Shown: positions 34,039 through 43,158 of the stretch, in pieces
Position numbering within the stretch: position 1 is the first letter of the stretch
Layout: each line of letters starts with the position of its first letter
Assembly (NCBI GenBank): GCA_965228905.1
Contig: CBDDII010000002.1
Coordinates: forward strand, 806,001-870,000
Direction of reading: 5' to 3'
From: CALKXV01 sp965228905
Lineage (GTDB): Bacteria; Pseudomonadota; Alphaproteobacteria; Rhodobacterales; Rhodobacteraceae
DNA length: 64,000 bases
Position numbers and translations under genes: made by a program
The notes under the pieces: generated by a model
Told to the model about the DNA's origin: nothing
Databases searched by the model: none
What the model saw: only the letters and a program-made list of their open reading frames with translations

Positions 34039-34433
34039 TGGACAAGATCAAGACCGGCCAGACGGGGACGGCCCGGATGATCGTCGGCACGAATGACACG
34101 GCACCCCGGGTTGGATCGGGCCGAATCGCGGTTCTTGCGACGCCGGTGATGATTAACCTGATCGAGGAAGCGGCTCTTGACGCCATCGAGGCGGACCTTG
34201 CCGAAGGGCAGCAATCGCTTGGGACTCACCTTGATGTTTCACACGTCGCGGCCACGCCTACCGGGATGGAGGTCGTCGCAACAGCCGAAGTCACGGGCAT
34301 TGACGGCCGCCGCGTCGAGTTTTCGGTCAAAGTCGTCGATGCTGAGGAACTGGTGGGCGAGGGGACACATACGCGCGTGGTGGTCACGGCTGAGAAATTC
34401 AAGTCCCGGATCGACGAAAAGGCGGCCCGCTGA
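34038..34433 (+). CDS. Hotdog-fold thioesterase (FlK-like)
   Basis: 131 residues from an ATG that shares its first base with the stop of the preceding gene. The segment LATPVMINLIEEAALDAI and GTHLDVSHVAATPTG matches the hotdog thioesterases related to fluoroacetyl-CoA thioesterase FlK, with the acidic residue and histidine in place. It probably clears a small acyl-CoA. Convergent with the PAP2 gene 21 bp away. Confidence 0.85.
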   Translation: MDKIKTGQTGTARMIVGTNDTAPRVGSGRIAVLATPVMINLIEEAALDAIEADLAEGQQSLGTHLDVSHVAATPTGMEVVATAEVTGIDGRRVEFSVKVVDAEELVGEGTHTRVVVTAEKFKSRIDEKAAR

Positions 34434-34454
34434 CTTTCCTTTCGCTCGAACCCG

Positions 34455-35135
34455 TCACCTTTGCTTGCGATCCGATTTATCCCGGACTGTTCCGTTCGTA
34501 TTCCTGGAAACACGTGCGATCCGGCCATGTAGCGCCATGTAGCGGACGGAAAACCCGCGCTTTACGCGCCGCCATGCCGCTTCCCGAAAGGGGTGCGTAC
34601 GGTCCCAAAAACGCGCAAAGGCCTGTCTTTCACGGCTCCCCCGGCGAAACGCGCGTTCATAGAATAATGCGACGATAGCTCCGGCAAGCACCTGCCAGAT
34701 CGTATGGTGGCCGGTTTCGATCCGCGAGCCACCTGCAAACCCGGCCGCAACGACGATCCCTGTTTTCAGAAGCGGCGCATTGTCCAGGCAGGTATTGACC
34801 AGCGCCGCAGCTCCAAAAACCGCGGAAGCGGTGTGGGTCGAGGGGAAACCACGCGAATTCCCGTTTGGCCGTTGGTTGATCTCGGCGTCCCCTAACACCC
34901 GCTTCGTACCTTTGACCGTGCTCCACATCGCCGTATAGCGGATCAGATAACTGGGCAGGTTTCCCGAAACCGTCGCGCAAACAAGACCCGTCACAGGCAG
35001 CGAGACTTGCAAAACCTCGCCCCAACCATGCGCGCCTGGCCGCACGAACCCGAGCGACACGATCAAAAACACCGCAACCCAAGTGGTGCGACGGCGTGTC
35101 CAGTTCCAGAATGCAGTGGCCCGACGTGAAATCAT
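34455..35135 (-). CDS. PAP2-family phosphatase
   Basis: 226-residue membrane protein with a hydrophobic N-terminal helix pair. PAP2 motifs: GFPSTHTASAVFG (central PSxH) and SRIETGHHTIWQVLAG (SR...H). In the last motif the usual aspartate after the histidine region is not evident. Probably removes phosphate from a lipid phosphate or isoprenyl diphosphate at the membrane. Confidence 0.85.
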   Translation of the reverse strand: MISRRATAFWNWTRRRTTWVAVFLIVSLGFVRPGAHGWGEVLQVSLPVTGLVCATVSGNLPSYLIRYTAMWSTVKGTKRVLGDAEINQRPNGNSRGFPSTHTASAVFGAAALVNTCLDNAPLLKTGIVVAAGFAGGSRIETGHHTIWQVLAGAIVALFYERAFRRGSRERQAFARFWDRTHPFREAAWRRVKRGFSVRYMALHGRIARVSRNTNGTVRDKSDRKQR

Positions 35136-35335
35136 GCCTTTTATTTCGCGTGTTTTTTGTAAGGTCTCAATGACGATACCTGCCTTTTTTAGGGAAACTG
35201 CGTCGAAAAGGACAAACTGCGCCCGATTGTCCGCTGGACGGCCCCTCTTGGCGGGGTTATCTACCGCTTCAACTGGCCGGAATCCGTTTCGGCAAGGCGT
35301 TTTGGGCTGAAGCCTGACTAAGACAGGAGAAGCAA

Positions 35336-35896
35336 GTGTCGCACGCAGACGATGACCACGAAGGCACGCGCAGAGATTTCCTCTTTTACGCTACGGGAGG
35401 GGCCGGTGTCGTTGCCACCGGGGCGGCGGTGTGGCCGCTGGTCAACCAGATGAATCCATCGGCGGATGTTCAGGCCTTGTCCTCGATCCGCGTTGACATC
35501 TCGGGGGTTGAACCGGGAACGCAGATCACCGTGAAATGGTTGGGTAAACCGGTGTTTATCCGCCGTCGCACCCAGGAAGAGATCGACGAGGCGACCGGTG
35601 TGCCTATGTCCGAACTTCCAGACCCGGATGCGCGTAACGCGAATATCGCGGCTGGCTCGGATGCGACTGACGCGAACCGTGCTTTGGACGAAAGCGGCGA
35701 ATGGCTGGTCCAGATGGGTGTCTGCACCCACCTTGGCTGCGTACCGCTTGGCGACGCTGGCGAGTTTGGCGGCTGGTTCTGCCCCTGCCATGGCTCGCAC
35801 TACGACACGGCTGGCCGGATTCGCAAAGGCCCGGCTCCTGAAAACCTCCCCGTCCCGCCTGCGGCGTTCGACGGCGACACTTTGATTCTCGGATAA
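35336..35896 (+). CDS. petA: Ubiquinol-cytochrome c reductase Rieske iron-sulfur subunit
   Basis: 186 residues from a GTG, with AGGAGA eight bases upstream. A twin-arginine signal anchor (TRRDFLFYATGGAG), then the cluster motifs CTHLGC and CPCHGSHYD near the C-terminus. Catalytic electron carrier of the bc1 complex in the periplasm. First gene of petABC. Confidence 0.96.
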   Translation: MSHADDDHEGTRRDFLFYATGGAGVVATGAAVWPLVNQMNPSADVQALSSIRVDISGVEPGTQITVKWLGKPVFIRRRTQEEIDEATGVPMSELPDPDARNANIAAGSDATDANRALDESGEWLVQMGVCTHLGCVPLGDAGEFGGWFCPCHGSHYDTAGRIRKGPAPENLPVPPAAFDGDTLILG

Positions 35897-35910
35897 GGGA
35901 GACGGACAAG

Positions 35911-37254
35911 ATGGCTGGTATCCCGCACGACCACTACGAACCGAAGACCAAGGCTGAAAGCTGGCTTCACACACGTCTGCCCATTGTCGGGCTGATGTAT
36001 GACACGCTTATGATCCCCACGCCCAAGAACCTGAACTGGATGTGGATCTGGGGTATTATCCTGACTTTCTGCCTTGTCTTGCAGATCGCCACCGGCATCG
36101 TCCTGGCGATGCACTACACGCCGCATGTCGATCTGGCCTTTGCCTCGATCGAACACATCATGCGCAATGTGAACGGCGGCCACATGATCCGCTACGCACA
36201 CATGAACGGCGCGTCGCTCTTCTTCATCGCCGTTTATGCCCACATCTTCCGCGGCCTTTACTATGGCTCTTACAAGGCGCCTCGCGAGGTGACATGGATC
36301 ATCGGTATCCTGATCTTTGTGCTGATGATGGGGACCGGCTTCCTTGGTTACGTTCTGCCTTGGGGTCAGATGTCCTTCTGGGGTGCCACCGTGATCACCG
36401 GCCTGTTCGGAGCCATCCCGCTGATCGGTGAGCCGATCCAGACCTGGCTTTTGGGCGGACCGGCGGTGGACAACGCCACGCTGAACCGCTTCTTCTCGCT
36501 GCACTATCTTCTGCCCTTCGTGATCGCCGCCCTTGTCGCGGTGCACATCTGGGCCTTCCACACCACGGGCAACAACAACCCGACCGGAGTAGAGGTGCGG
36601 CGCACCTCTAAGGAAGAGGCGGCCAAGGATACGGTGCCGTTCTGGCCCTATTACGTCATCAAGGACCTGTTCGCGCTGGCCGTGATCCTGGCGATCTTCT
36701 TTGCCGTTGTCGGCTTCATGCCGAACTACCTTGGCCACCCCGACAACTATATCGAGGCAAACCCGCTGGCCACGCCTGCGCACATCGTCCCGGAATGGTA
36801 CTTCCTGCCGTTCTACGCGATCCTGCGGGCCTTTACCGGTGAAGTCTGGGTCGTTCAGATCGCCAGCTTTGTCACCGGCGGCATCATCGACGCGAAGTTC
36901 TTCGGTGTGCTGGCCATGTTCGGTGCCATCGCCGTTATGGCGCTCGTGCCCTGGCTGGACACCTCCAGCGTACGCTCGGGCAAGTACCGCCCGATGTTCA
37001 AGTGGTGGTTCTGGCTGCTGGTTGTCGACTTCTTCGTGCTGATGTGGCTGGGTGCCATGCCGGCGGAAGAGCCCTACGCGACCTTCTCGCTGATCGCTTC
37101 GGCCTATTGGTTCGCCTACTTCCTGGTGATCCTGCCGCTTCTGGGCGTGATCGAGAAACCCCTGCCACAGCCCGAAACGATCGAGGCAGACTTCGACGCG
37201 CATTATCCGCCCAAGGGCGAAGGCGCCTCGGCTGCCACGGCACCTGCGGAATGA
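35911..37254 (+). CDS. petB: Cytochrome b of the bc1 complex
   Basis: 447 residues with eight membrane helices. The Qo-site PEWYFLPFYAILRAF, the GYVLPWGQMSFWG segment and the heme-ligand histidines in HYTPHVDLAFASIEH and HYLLPFVIAALVAVHIW regions are visible. Follows petA by 14 bp and precedes petC by 14 bp. Confidence 0.97.
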   Translation: MAGIPHDHYEPKTKAESWLHTRLPIVGLMYDTLMIPTPKNLNWMWIWGIILTFCLVLQIATGIVLAMHYTPHVDLAFASIEHIMRNVNGGHMIRYAHMNGASLFFIAVYAHIFRGLYYGSYKAPREVTWIIGILIFVLMMGTGFLGYVLPWGQMSFWGATVITGLFGAIPLIGEPIQTWLLGGPAVDNATLNRFFSLHYLLPFVIAALVAVHIWAFHTTGNNNPTGVEVRRTSKEEAAKDTVPFWPYYVIKDLFALAVILAIFFAVVGFMPNYLGHPDNYIEANPLATPAHIVPEWYFLPFYAILRAFTGEVWVVQIASFVTGGIIDAKFFGVLAMFGAIAVMALVPWLDTSSVRSGKYRPMFKWWFWLLVVDFFVLMWLGAMPAEEPYATFSLIASAYWFAYFLVILPLLGVIEKPLPQPETIEADFDAHYPPKGEGASAATAPAE

Positions 37255-37268
37255 AAGGAACACGACCC

Positions 37269-38057
37269 ATGATCCGTAAGATCACACTTTCCGCAATCGC
37301 CGCCATGGGCCTTTCGACCGCTGCGTTCGCCGCGGGCGGGGAAAGCCATGTGCACGATCACGCATTCTCGTTCGAAGGGCCTTTCGGTACGTTCGACCAG
37401 ATGCAGCTTCAGCGCGGTCTGAAGGTATACACCGAGGTATGCGCTTCGTGCCACGGGCTACAATATGTCCCTCTGCGCACGCTTGGCGACGAAGGCGGGC
37501 CGCATTTCTCGGAAGCCGAGGTCCGCGCCTATTCCGAGTTCTACGAAGTCTTCGATGCCGAGTTGGACGATTTCCGCCCGGCCAAGCCGACCGACCACTT
37601 CCCGCCGTCTTCGCTTCCCGAAGCGCCGGACCTTAGCCTGATGGCAAAGGCACGTGCGGGCTTTCACGGCCCTGCCGGACTGGGCATCAACCAGTTCCTC
37701 AAGGGGATGGGTGGCCCAGAATACATCGCTTCGATCCTGACCGGGTACACGGGTGAGGAAAAAGAAGAAGCAGGCACGATCTTTTACGAAAACACCGCCT
37801 TCCCCGGTGGCTGGATCGCCATGGCGCCTCCGCTTTCGGACGAATTGGTCGAGTTCGACGACGGCCACGCCAACGACCTGGATCACCTGGCCGAGGATGT
37901 ATCGGCTTTCCTGATGTGGACGGCAGAACCCAAGATGAACGCACGGAAAGAGGCCGGGTTCGTCTCGGTCCTGTTCCTGGTGGTGCTGAGCGTGTTGTTG
38001 TACCTGACAAACAAGCGCATCTGGGCCAAGGTCAAGCGCAAGGACACGGGCGAGTAA
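37269..38057 (+). CDS. petC: Cytochrome c1 of the bc1 complex
   Basis: 262 residues from the ATG at 37269. Signal peptide cleaved after AFA, the heme motif CASCH, the axial methionine in IAMAPPLSD, and a single C-terminal membrane anchor (VLFLVVLSVLLYLT). Last gene of the operon, closed by a strong terminator. Confidence 0.97.
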   Translation: MIRKITLSAIAAMGLSTAAFAAGGESHVHDHAFSFEGPFGTFDQMQLQRGLKVYTEVCASCHGLQYVPLRTLGDEGGPHFSEAEVRAYSEFYEVFDAELDDFRPAKPTDHFPPSSLPEAPDLSLMAKARAGFHGPAGLGINQFLKGMGGPEYIASILTGYTGEEKEEAGTIFYENTAFPGGWIAMAPPLSDELVEFDDGHANDLDHLAEDVSAFLMWTAEPKMNARKEAGFVSVLFLVVLSVLLYLTNKRIWAKVKRKDTGE

Positions 38058-38078
38058 GCAGAGTCAGAAATCCAACGA

Positions 38079-38109
38079 AAACGCCGCCCCTGATCGGGCG
38101 GCGTTTTTT
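38079..38109 (+). terminator. Rho-independent terminator of petABC
   Basis: Stem AAACGCCGCCC/GGGCGGCGTTT with a 6-nt loop and six Ts (38104-38109), 22 bases after the petC stop. Confidence 0.93.
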
Positions 38110-38196
38110 GTTGAAAAATGCCGCCGAATGCCATCTTGCTTGAGATACACATACTTAAGCTTCAAGACATTTTTTTCTGGTTTTCTGGATGGCCAA

Positions 38197-38736
38197 ATGA
38201 CCGAACCTGCTTCCTCCGACACCCATGCGAAAAGAGACACTGCTGACGTCGAAGGGCATGCGGGCGAGCTTGCTGAGCTGCTTACCATGCTGCGGCACTA
38301 CGGGAACGTGCGGTTTCTCATGTTGCCGATTTTCCTGTCTATCCAGTTCGCGCTTTTCCTGGCACTGGATCAAAGCCGCACAATGTCTTTCGAAACCGAG
38401 TCCCTCGGCGAGTTTTTCGCTGCCTTGTCCGGCGCCGAGTCCGAAGCGGGCAACGTGGTCAAGGTGACCGTTGGAAAAGAGTACGACGACCTTATTCTCT
38501 CGGCCCTTCCAATTGCAGGGGTGATCGTCGCAGTGTGTTTTGTGTTTCTCGAGTATCTGCTGGATGGGTACATCACCAACTATCGAGAAGGTGCCAAAGC
38601 CCTTTCCGGTCATGATTCGAAACTGGCGGGTTTGCTTCAAGAACCGACGAAGCACTTCGATAAGATGCGGCTGATAATGTGGGTGCTTTACTCGGGTCCA
38701 ATCGTTTTCTGGGGGTTACTTTTGTTGCCGAGTTAG
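38197..38736 (+). CDS. Membrane protein of unknown function
   Basis: 179 residues from the ATG at 38197; an upstream extension to 38128 is AT-rich and probably leader. Three hydrophobic segments: about residues 46-64, 112-134 and 156-179, with an acidic loop of about 45 residues between the first two. No family recognised. Single gene between two terminators. Confidence 0.72.
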   Translation: MTEPASSDTHAKRDTADVEGHAGELAELLTMLRHYGNVRFLMLPIFLSIQFALFLALDQSRTMSFETESLGEFFAALSGAESEAGNVVKVTVGKEYDDLILSALPIAGVIVAVCFVFLEYLLDGYITNYREGAKALSGHDSKLAGLLQEPTKHFDKMRLIMWVLYSGPIVFWGLLLLPS

Positions 38737-38767
38737 GGCAGGCATACCCTGGGCGCATCACACGTGT

Positions 38768-38798
38768 AAAAGCCGCCGGGGGAGGACCGGCGGCTTTT
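38768..38798. terminator. Bidirectional terminator
   Basis: AAAAGCCGCCGG/CCGGCGGCTTTT with a 7-nt loop. The A and T tracts on both sides let it serve both the membrane-protein gene (plus) and rpoH (minus). Confidence 0.92.
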
Positions 38799-38820
38799 GG
38801 TTTGAGGCGGGACACCTCAA

Positions 38821-39717
38821 TCAGGCCGTTTCAAGAAGGCCCTTTTTCTTTGCCAGTTCCTGCATCTTGGACTGCAGTTTCTCAAAGGCGCGCACCTCGA
38901 TCTGGCGAATGCGTTCGCGGCTGACGTCATACTGGCCCGAAAGCTCTTCCAGCGTCACCGGGCTGTCCATCAGGCGGCGTTGCGTCAGGATGTCCTGCTC
39001 GCGCTCGTTCAGCACTGACATGGCTTCGGCCATCATCTCGCGGCGCACATCCAATTCGTCCCGTTCGGCATAATCGCCGGCCTGGTCGGCATCTTCGTCT
39101 TCCAGCCAGTCCTGCCACTGGGCCGCCCCTTCGCCGTCCGCCGAAATGGTCGCGTTGAGCGAGGCGTCACCCCCCGACAGGCGCCGGTTCATGTTGGTAA
39201 CTTCCTCCTCGCTGACGTTCAGATCGTTGGCGATCTGGCTCAGATGTTCGGGGCGTAAGTCGCCGTCTTCCAGGGCACCGATACGGGCCTTGGCCTTGCG
39301 AAGGTTGAAGAACAGCTTTTTCTGTGCGCTGGTCGTGCCAAGTTTCACCAGGCTCCACGACCGCAGGATGTATTCCTGGATCGAAGCACGGATCCACCAC
39401 ATGGCATAGGTCGCCAGGCGAAAACCCTTTTCGGGGTCAAACCGTTTCACGGCCTGCATCAGGCCCACGTTGGCTTCGGAAATCACCTCTGCCTGGGGCA
39501 GACCATAGCCGCGATAGCCCATGGCGATCTTCGCCGCGAGGCGCAGGTGCGACGTTACCATCTGGTGCGCGGCATCCGTGTCCCCATCTTCGACCCAGCG
39601 TTTGGCAAGCATGTACTCTTGCTCTTTTTCCAGCATCGGGAACTTGCGGATCTCCTGCAGATAGCGGTTCAGACCGCCCTCGGGGGTAGGTGCCGGAAGA
39701 TTCGTATAGTTAGCCAT
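38821..39717 (-). CDS. rpoH: RNA polymerase sigma factor RpoH (sigma-32)
   Basis: 298 residues. Sigma-70 region 2 (LRLAAKIAMGYRGYGLP ... FRLATYAMWWIRASIQEY), the RpoH box QKKLFFNLRKAK, and region 4 helix-turn-helix (TLEELSGQYDVSRERIRQIE) are clear. Directs heat-shock transcription. The transcript is closed by a shared bidirectional terminator. Several Rhodobacterales have more than one RpoH; which paralogue this is cannot be told here. Confidence 0.95.
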   Translation of the reverse strand: MANYTNLPAPTPEGGLNRYLQEIRKFPMLEKEQEYMLAKRWVEDGDTDAAHQMVTSHLRLAAKIAMGYRGYGLPQAEVISEANVGLMQAVKRFDPEKGFRLATYAMWWIRASIQEYILRSWSLVKLGTTSAQKKLFFNLRKAKARIGALEDGDLRPEHLSQIANDLNVSEEEVTNMNRRLSGGDASLNATISADGEGAAQWQDWLEDEDADQAGDYAERDELDVRREMMAEAMSVLNEREQDILTQRRLMDSPVTLEELSGQYDVSRERIRQIEVRAFEKLQSKMQELAKKKGLLETA

Positions 39718-39759
39718 CTTTTTTCATTCCCTGTCAGCGCCAATGTTGCGACGCTTAAC

Positions 39760-39789
39760 ATATTTGGTGAACTACTCGGTTCAGTTCAA
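39760..39789 (-). promoter_or_regulatory. Candidate rpoH promoter
   Basis: On the minus strand TTGAAC (39784-39789) and AAATAT (39760-39765) are 18 bp apart, about 43 bp before the rpoH start. The -35 box has the CTTGAA form seen at alphaproteobacterial heat-shock promoters, but the -10 box is only fair. Confidence 0.35.
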
Positions 39790-39929
39790 GTCCTGCGCGA
39801 CATTTTTTTCTAGTCGCGCCGTGATGAAAGAAAGATGAACCAAACGTTCTAGTATTGCCACTCACGGGGGCGTGCGCTCACGCTTTCGTGCAGACTGGTG
39901 CGCGATACGCCTTAGATATGTGCAAAAAC

Positions 39930-40937
39930 TCACATGCCGCGCAAGGCATCAAGTAGCTGTGCAAAGTCGCCCGGCGGAGGGCATTCGAAACGTAAATCGG
40001 CCTTGGTAATGGGGTGCGTAAAGCCCAGAGTTTCCGCGTGAAGTGCTTGACGCTGAGAGAAATTTGCGGCCTCGGCCCCTGTTGCGCGACCACCCAGCCG
40101 CCGCCTCCCTCCGTAGGTCGGATCCCCGATCAGGGCGTGTCCGATATAGGCCATGTGGACACGTATCTGATGTGTGCGGCCGGTTTCGAGGTTGCAACAA
40201 ACAAGGGCCGCGTGATCGCCGAATGTTTCAATAACGCGGGCCCGCGTCACGGCGTGACGCCCGCCTTGCAACAAAACCGCCTGTTTTTGCCGGTCGGTGC
40301 GGTGGCGGCCCAGATGAGTGGTGATCTTGACGGTGTCCCCGCTTTCGAAACTGACGCCCCGCAGCCCTTTTAGGCGAGGGTCACCCGTATGCGGCACGCC
40401 GTGACACAGGGCGAGGTAACTACGCTCGACCGTGTGGGCGGCAAACTGGTCTGCAAGCCCGTGGTGCGCGGCATCCGATTTGGCGACGACCAGCAGGCCG
40501 GAAGTGTCCTTGTCGATGCGATGGACGATGCCGGGGCGCTTTTCGCCACCTACACCTGACAAGCGGCCTCCGAAGTGGTGTAAAAGCGCATTGACCAAAG
40601 TGCCCGAAGGCGAACCGGGGGCAGGGTGCACCACCATCCCGGCAGGCTTGTCCACCACGATCAGATCGTCGTCTTCGTGATGGATCGTCAAAGGGATCGC
40701 TTCTGGCAGGATTTCCGTTTCAACGGCGTCTTCGACCGTGATCTCGTACAGATCACCTTCGGCAACCTTGGCCTTGGCATCCATGATCGGTTGGCCGTCT
40801 TTCGTCACTTTGCCCTCACCTAACAGCCGCGCGATGCGCGATCGTGACAGATGTGCCGCCTCTGGCACATCGCGGGCAAGCGCCTTATCAAGGCGCGGCG
40901 GCGCGGCGCCGATGGAAACCAGGATTTTGCGCGACAT
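39930..40937 (-). CDS. rluD: RluA/RluD-family 23S rRNA pseudouridine synthase
   Basis: 335 residues. An N-terminal S4-like domain (residues 15-75), then the catalytic HRIDKDTSGLLVVAK with the active aspartate, and LETGRTHQIRVHMAYIGH. Probably modifies U1911/1915/1917 of 23S rRNA. Its start codon overlaps that of the opposite-strand gene in a CATG, leaving no intergenic DNA. Confidence 0.92.
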   Translation of the reverse strand: MSRKILVSIGAAPPRLDKALARDVPEAAHLSRSRIARLLGEGKVTKDGQPIMDAKAKVAEGDLYEITVEDAVETEILPEAIPLTIHHEDDDLIVVDKPAGMVVHPAPGSPSGTLVNALLHHFGGRLSGVGGEKRPGIVHRIDKDTSGLLVVAKSDAAHHGLADQFAAHTVERSYLALCHGVPHTGDPRLKGLRGVSFESGDTVKITTHLGRHRTDRQKQAVLLQGGRHAVTRARVIETFGDHAALVCCNLETGRTHQIRVHMAYIGHALIGDPTYGGRRRLGGRATGAEAANFSQRQALHAETLGFTHPITKADLRFECPPPGDFAQLLDALRGM

Positions 40938-41235
40938 GGATGAGGGTCAGGCTCCGGACGAAGGGATGCTTCGGTATCTGAAAATTCTGGTGACGGTTCT
41001 GACCGTGACCATGATCCTTGGCTTTTTAACCATCGTTGCACTCTTTGTCATGCGGTTCAGCGCAATGGGGCAGGTCGAGTTGCCAGATGCAATTTCCCTG
41101 CCGGACGGCGCAACCGCCACCGCCTTTACGCGAGGCGATGATTGGTTCGCCGTAGTGACGGATCAGAACGAGATCCTGATTTACAGCAAGGTGACGGGGA
41201 ATCTGCGCCAGCGGATCACGATTGAACCGGAATAG
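40936..41235 (+). CDS. DUF6476-type small membrane protein
   Basis: 99 residues beginning MDEGQAPDEGMLRYLK, with one membrane helix (residues about 16-40) and a periplasmic C-terminal domain of beta strands ending in RITIEPE. I recognise it as the DUF6476 family common next to rluD in Rhodobacterales; function unknown. The ATG overlaps the rluD start; an in-frame ATG at 40912 is possible. Confidence 0.78.
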   Translation: MDEGQAPDEGMLRYLKILVTVLTVTMILGFLTIVALFVMRFSAMGQVELPDAISLPDGATATAFTRGDDWFAVVTDQNEILIYSKVTGNLRQRITIEPE

Positions 41236-41238
41236 GGT

Positions 41239-41979
41239 TCAAGCAAACCAGCCGCGGGTCACCGCCTCGGCCCAGCTTTCCGCGCCCCTTTCGCGCGCAA
41301 GCGTTGCCATGCGGCTTGCGTCGTAAGGCACCGCGATCAGATCGGCGCACCAGATTCCATTCCGTTCTTCGACGATGGCGTAGCGTGCATCGGGGGCACA
41401 GGTCTGGTGGATGAAGTTGGGCTCCATCCGCGTATCAAGGTAAGCGGGGCATCCGACCGAGCCGGGATTGACCACCATGCGATCCCCGGACATGCGCACT
41501 ACGCGTGGTTCGTGCGTATGACCGCAGAGGAACAGACGGTGGTTGAGACCGGCCGCGCGGGCCTCAACTTCGACCATGTCGCGCGCGATCAGCCGCGCGT
41601 TTTTTCCGCGTCGGTCCAGCCAGTTTTCCTCGTCGTTTTCGGGAGTTGCATGACAGAGAAAAACGCCATCGAGTTCGGCGGTCAGCGGCAAATTCTTTAG
41701 CCAAGTCAGTTGCTCGGGCGAAAGATCGTCGATCGCCCATTGCTCCCACGGGCCCATTTCTTGTCTTTCGCGATCAAACAACTGCCGGTCGTGATTGCCC
41801 CTGACGGTGACAAGATCAAGCGGAAGAAGCCGTTTCGCCGTCGCACCTGCGTCGAATGGGCCGCTGAAGGAATCGCCAAGGTTGACGATGCCCATGGGCC
41901 CGCGCCGCGCGATATCTGCCAGAACGGCATCAAGTGCTGCGATATTGCCGTGGATGTCGCTGATGACTGCAAGTTTCAT
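41239..41979 (-). CDS. Metallophosphoesterase
   Basis: 246 residues of the calcineurin-like YfcE/MJ0936 group. Metal motifs in order: SDIHGN (residue 7), GDSFSG, GNHD and CGHTHEP. Substrate unknown, likely a phosphodiester. It lies three bases from the convergent DUF6476 gene. Confidence 0.92.
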   Translation of the reverse strand: MKLAVISDIHGNIAALDAVLADIARRGPMGIVNLGDSFSGPFDAGATAKRLLPLDLVTVRGNHDRQLFDRERQEMGPWEQWAIDDLSPEQLTWLKNLPLTAELDGVFLCHATPENDEENWLDRRGKNARLIARDMVEVEARAAGLNHRLFLCGHTHEPRVVRMSGDRMVVNPGSVGCPAYLDTRMEPNFIHQTCAPDARYAIVEERNGIWCADLIAVPYDASRMATLARERGAESWAEAVTRGWFA

Positions 41980-42036
41980 GTGGCAAACATGAAGTCCATG
42001 GCGGGAATGGCAATACCCGGCGTGCCGGATGAGACC

Positions 42037-42954
42037 TCAGGCGTCTTCCATGATCGGTGGTGTCAGGGATTTCTGGGCAACTTCGGCGACAATCTCGGAC
42101 AGTCGGGACAAGGTGGCGCTGGATTGCGACCGCGACTGCCAATGCAGGGGCATCCGTACCCGAACGTTTTCGACAAGTTCCACCAGGGTGCCTTCCGCGA
42201 TCAGAGGTTCGACAGTTACCGAAGGCATCATTGCCCAGCCGATTCCCCGTTGGCAGGCCAGAAGGTGCCCTTCGTAAGAGGGGATATAGTGCGATGTGAG
42301 CTTTCCCGTATTGCCGAAGGCAAGCATCATCCACTGCTGGGGAAGGGTATCTTTTCGGTCGAACTGGATCGAGGGCGCGTTGCTGAGGGCAATCTGGGAA
42401 CTGCCGTCGGGCAGGTGCTTTTCCGCAAACTCTTTCGAAGCCACGGCCAGGTATTCCATCGCGCCCAATGGCACGGTCAGACAGCCGGGAATCGGTTTGT
42501 TGTTCGAGGTCACGATGGCCAGCGCGTCGCCCGAGCGAAGACGTTCTTCGGTAAATTCCTGATCGTCGGGGATGATTTCCAGAAGCAGGTTCAATTCGTC
42601 CAGCGCGCGCTGGATCACCTCGGGAAACCAGGTGGCAAGGCTGTCGCTGTTGACGGCAATGCGAATGCTGACTGCGGCCGACCCCGTGCCGGCTCCGCGC
42701 GCGGCCAGGAGATCCGACAGTTCGTGCTGGAGCAGGGTGACCTGTTCGACATGCTGACAAAGCAGGAGACCATCGTCGGTTGCAACGCAGGGGCGGCCCC
42801 TTTGGACCAGGATCGACCCGACCTTTTCTTCCAATTGCTTGATTCGCTGCGAGACGGCGGATTGCGTCACGTTCAGCGATGTCGCAGCGGCTTCGAAGCT
42901 TCCGGTTCTGACAACGGCGGATAGAACGACCAATGAATCGTAGTCATAATCCAT
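42037..42954 (-). CDS. LysR-family regulator, ArgP-like
   Basis: 305 residues. N-terminal helix-turn-helix TGSFEAAATSLNVTQSAVSQRIKQLEEKVG with the ArgP/LysG-type LVQRGRPC segment, and a periplasmic-binding-like effector domain. ArgP-type proteins usually control a lysine/arginine exporter; here the divergent neighbour is a fatty acid desaturase, so its target differs or the context has changed. A perfect inverted repeat lies 16 bp upstream. Confidence 0.9.
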   Translation of the reverse strand: MDYDYDSLVVLSAVVRTGSFEAAATSLNVTQSAVSQRIKQLEEKVGSILVQRGRPCVATDDGLLLCQHVEQVTLLQHELSDLLAARGAGTGSAAVSIRIAVNSDSLATWFPEVIQRALDELNLLLEIIPDDQEFTEERLRSGDALAIVTSNNKPIPGCLTVPLGAMEYLAVASKEFAEKHLPDGSSQIALSNAPSIQFDRKDTLPQQWMMLAFGNTGKLTSHYIPSYEGHLLACQRGIGWAMMPSVTVEPLIAEGTLVELVENVRVRMPLHWQSRSQSSATLSRLSEIVAEVAQKSLTPPIMEDA

Positions 42955-42969
42955 AAGAAAAACTCCCTC

Positions 42970-43090
42970 ATCATTAGGGTTACTAATGATCTTTTATGCG
43001 TCGAGCAAGTAAAATATCCACAGGGGTTAATTTTCCATTTTCTTGCAGGGATTTAGTTGCGGAACATAACCGAGCGTAAGCGATCATTAG
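42970..43090. promoter_or_regulatory. LysR operator region between regulator and desaturase
   Basis: ATCATTAG-ggtta-CTAATGAT (42970-42990) is a perfect 8-bp-arm inverted repeat of the LysR T-N11-A kind. A further half site ATCATTAG lies at 43083-43090. The second site would fall inside the desaturase frame if it began at 43057, which argues for a later start. Confidence 0.7.
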
Positions 43091-43158
43091 GGCGGCTATT
43101 GCAAAGGTGGTTGGATTATGACAAGAATAAGGCACAAATGTGGCGGGGGGCCATATCT

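Noticed and set aside
34455..35135. PAP2 gene as a pseudogene because the last motif lacks the usual acid
   Set aside because: The frame is complete with both main motifs; family members vary at that place.
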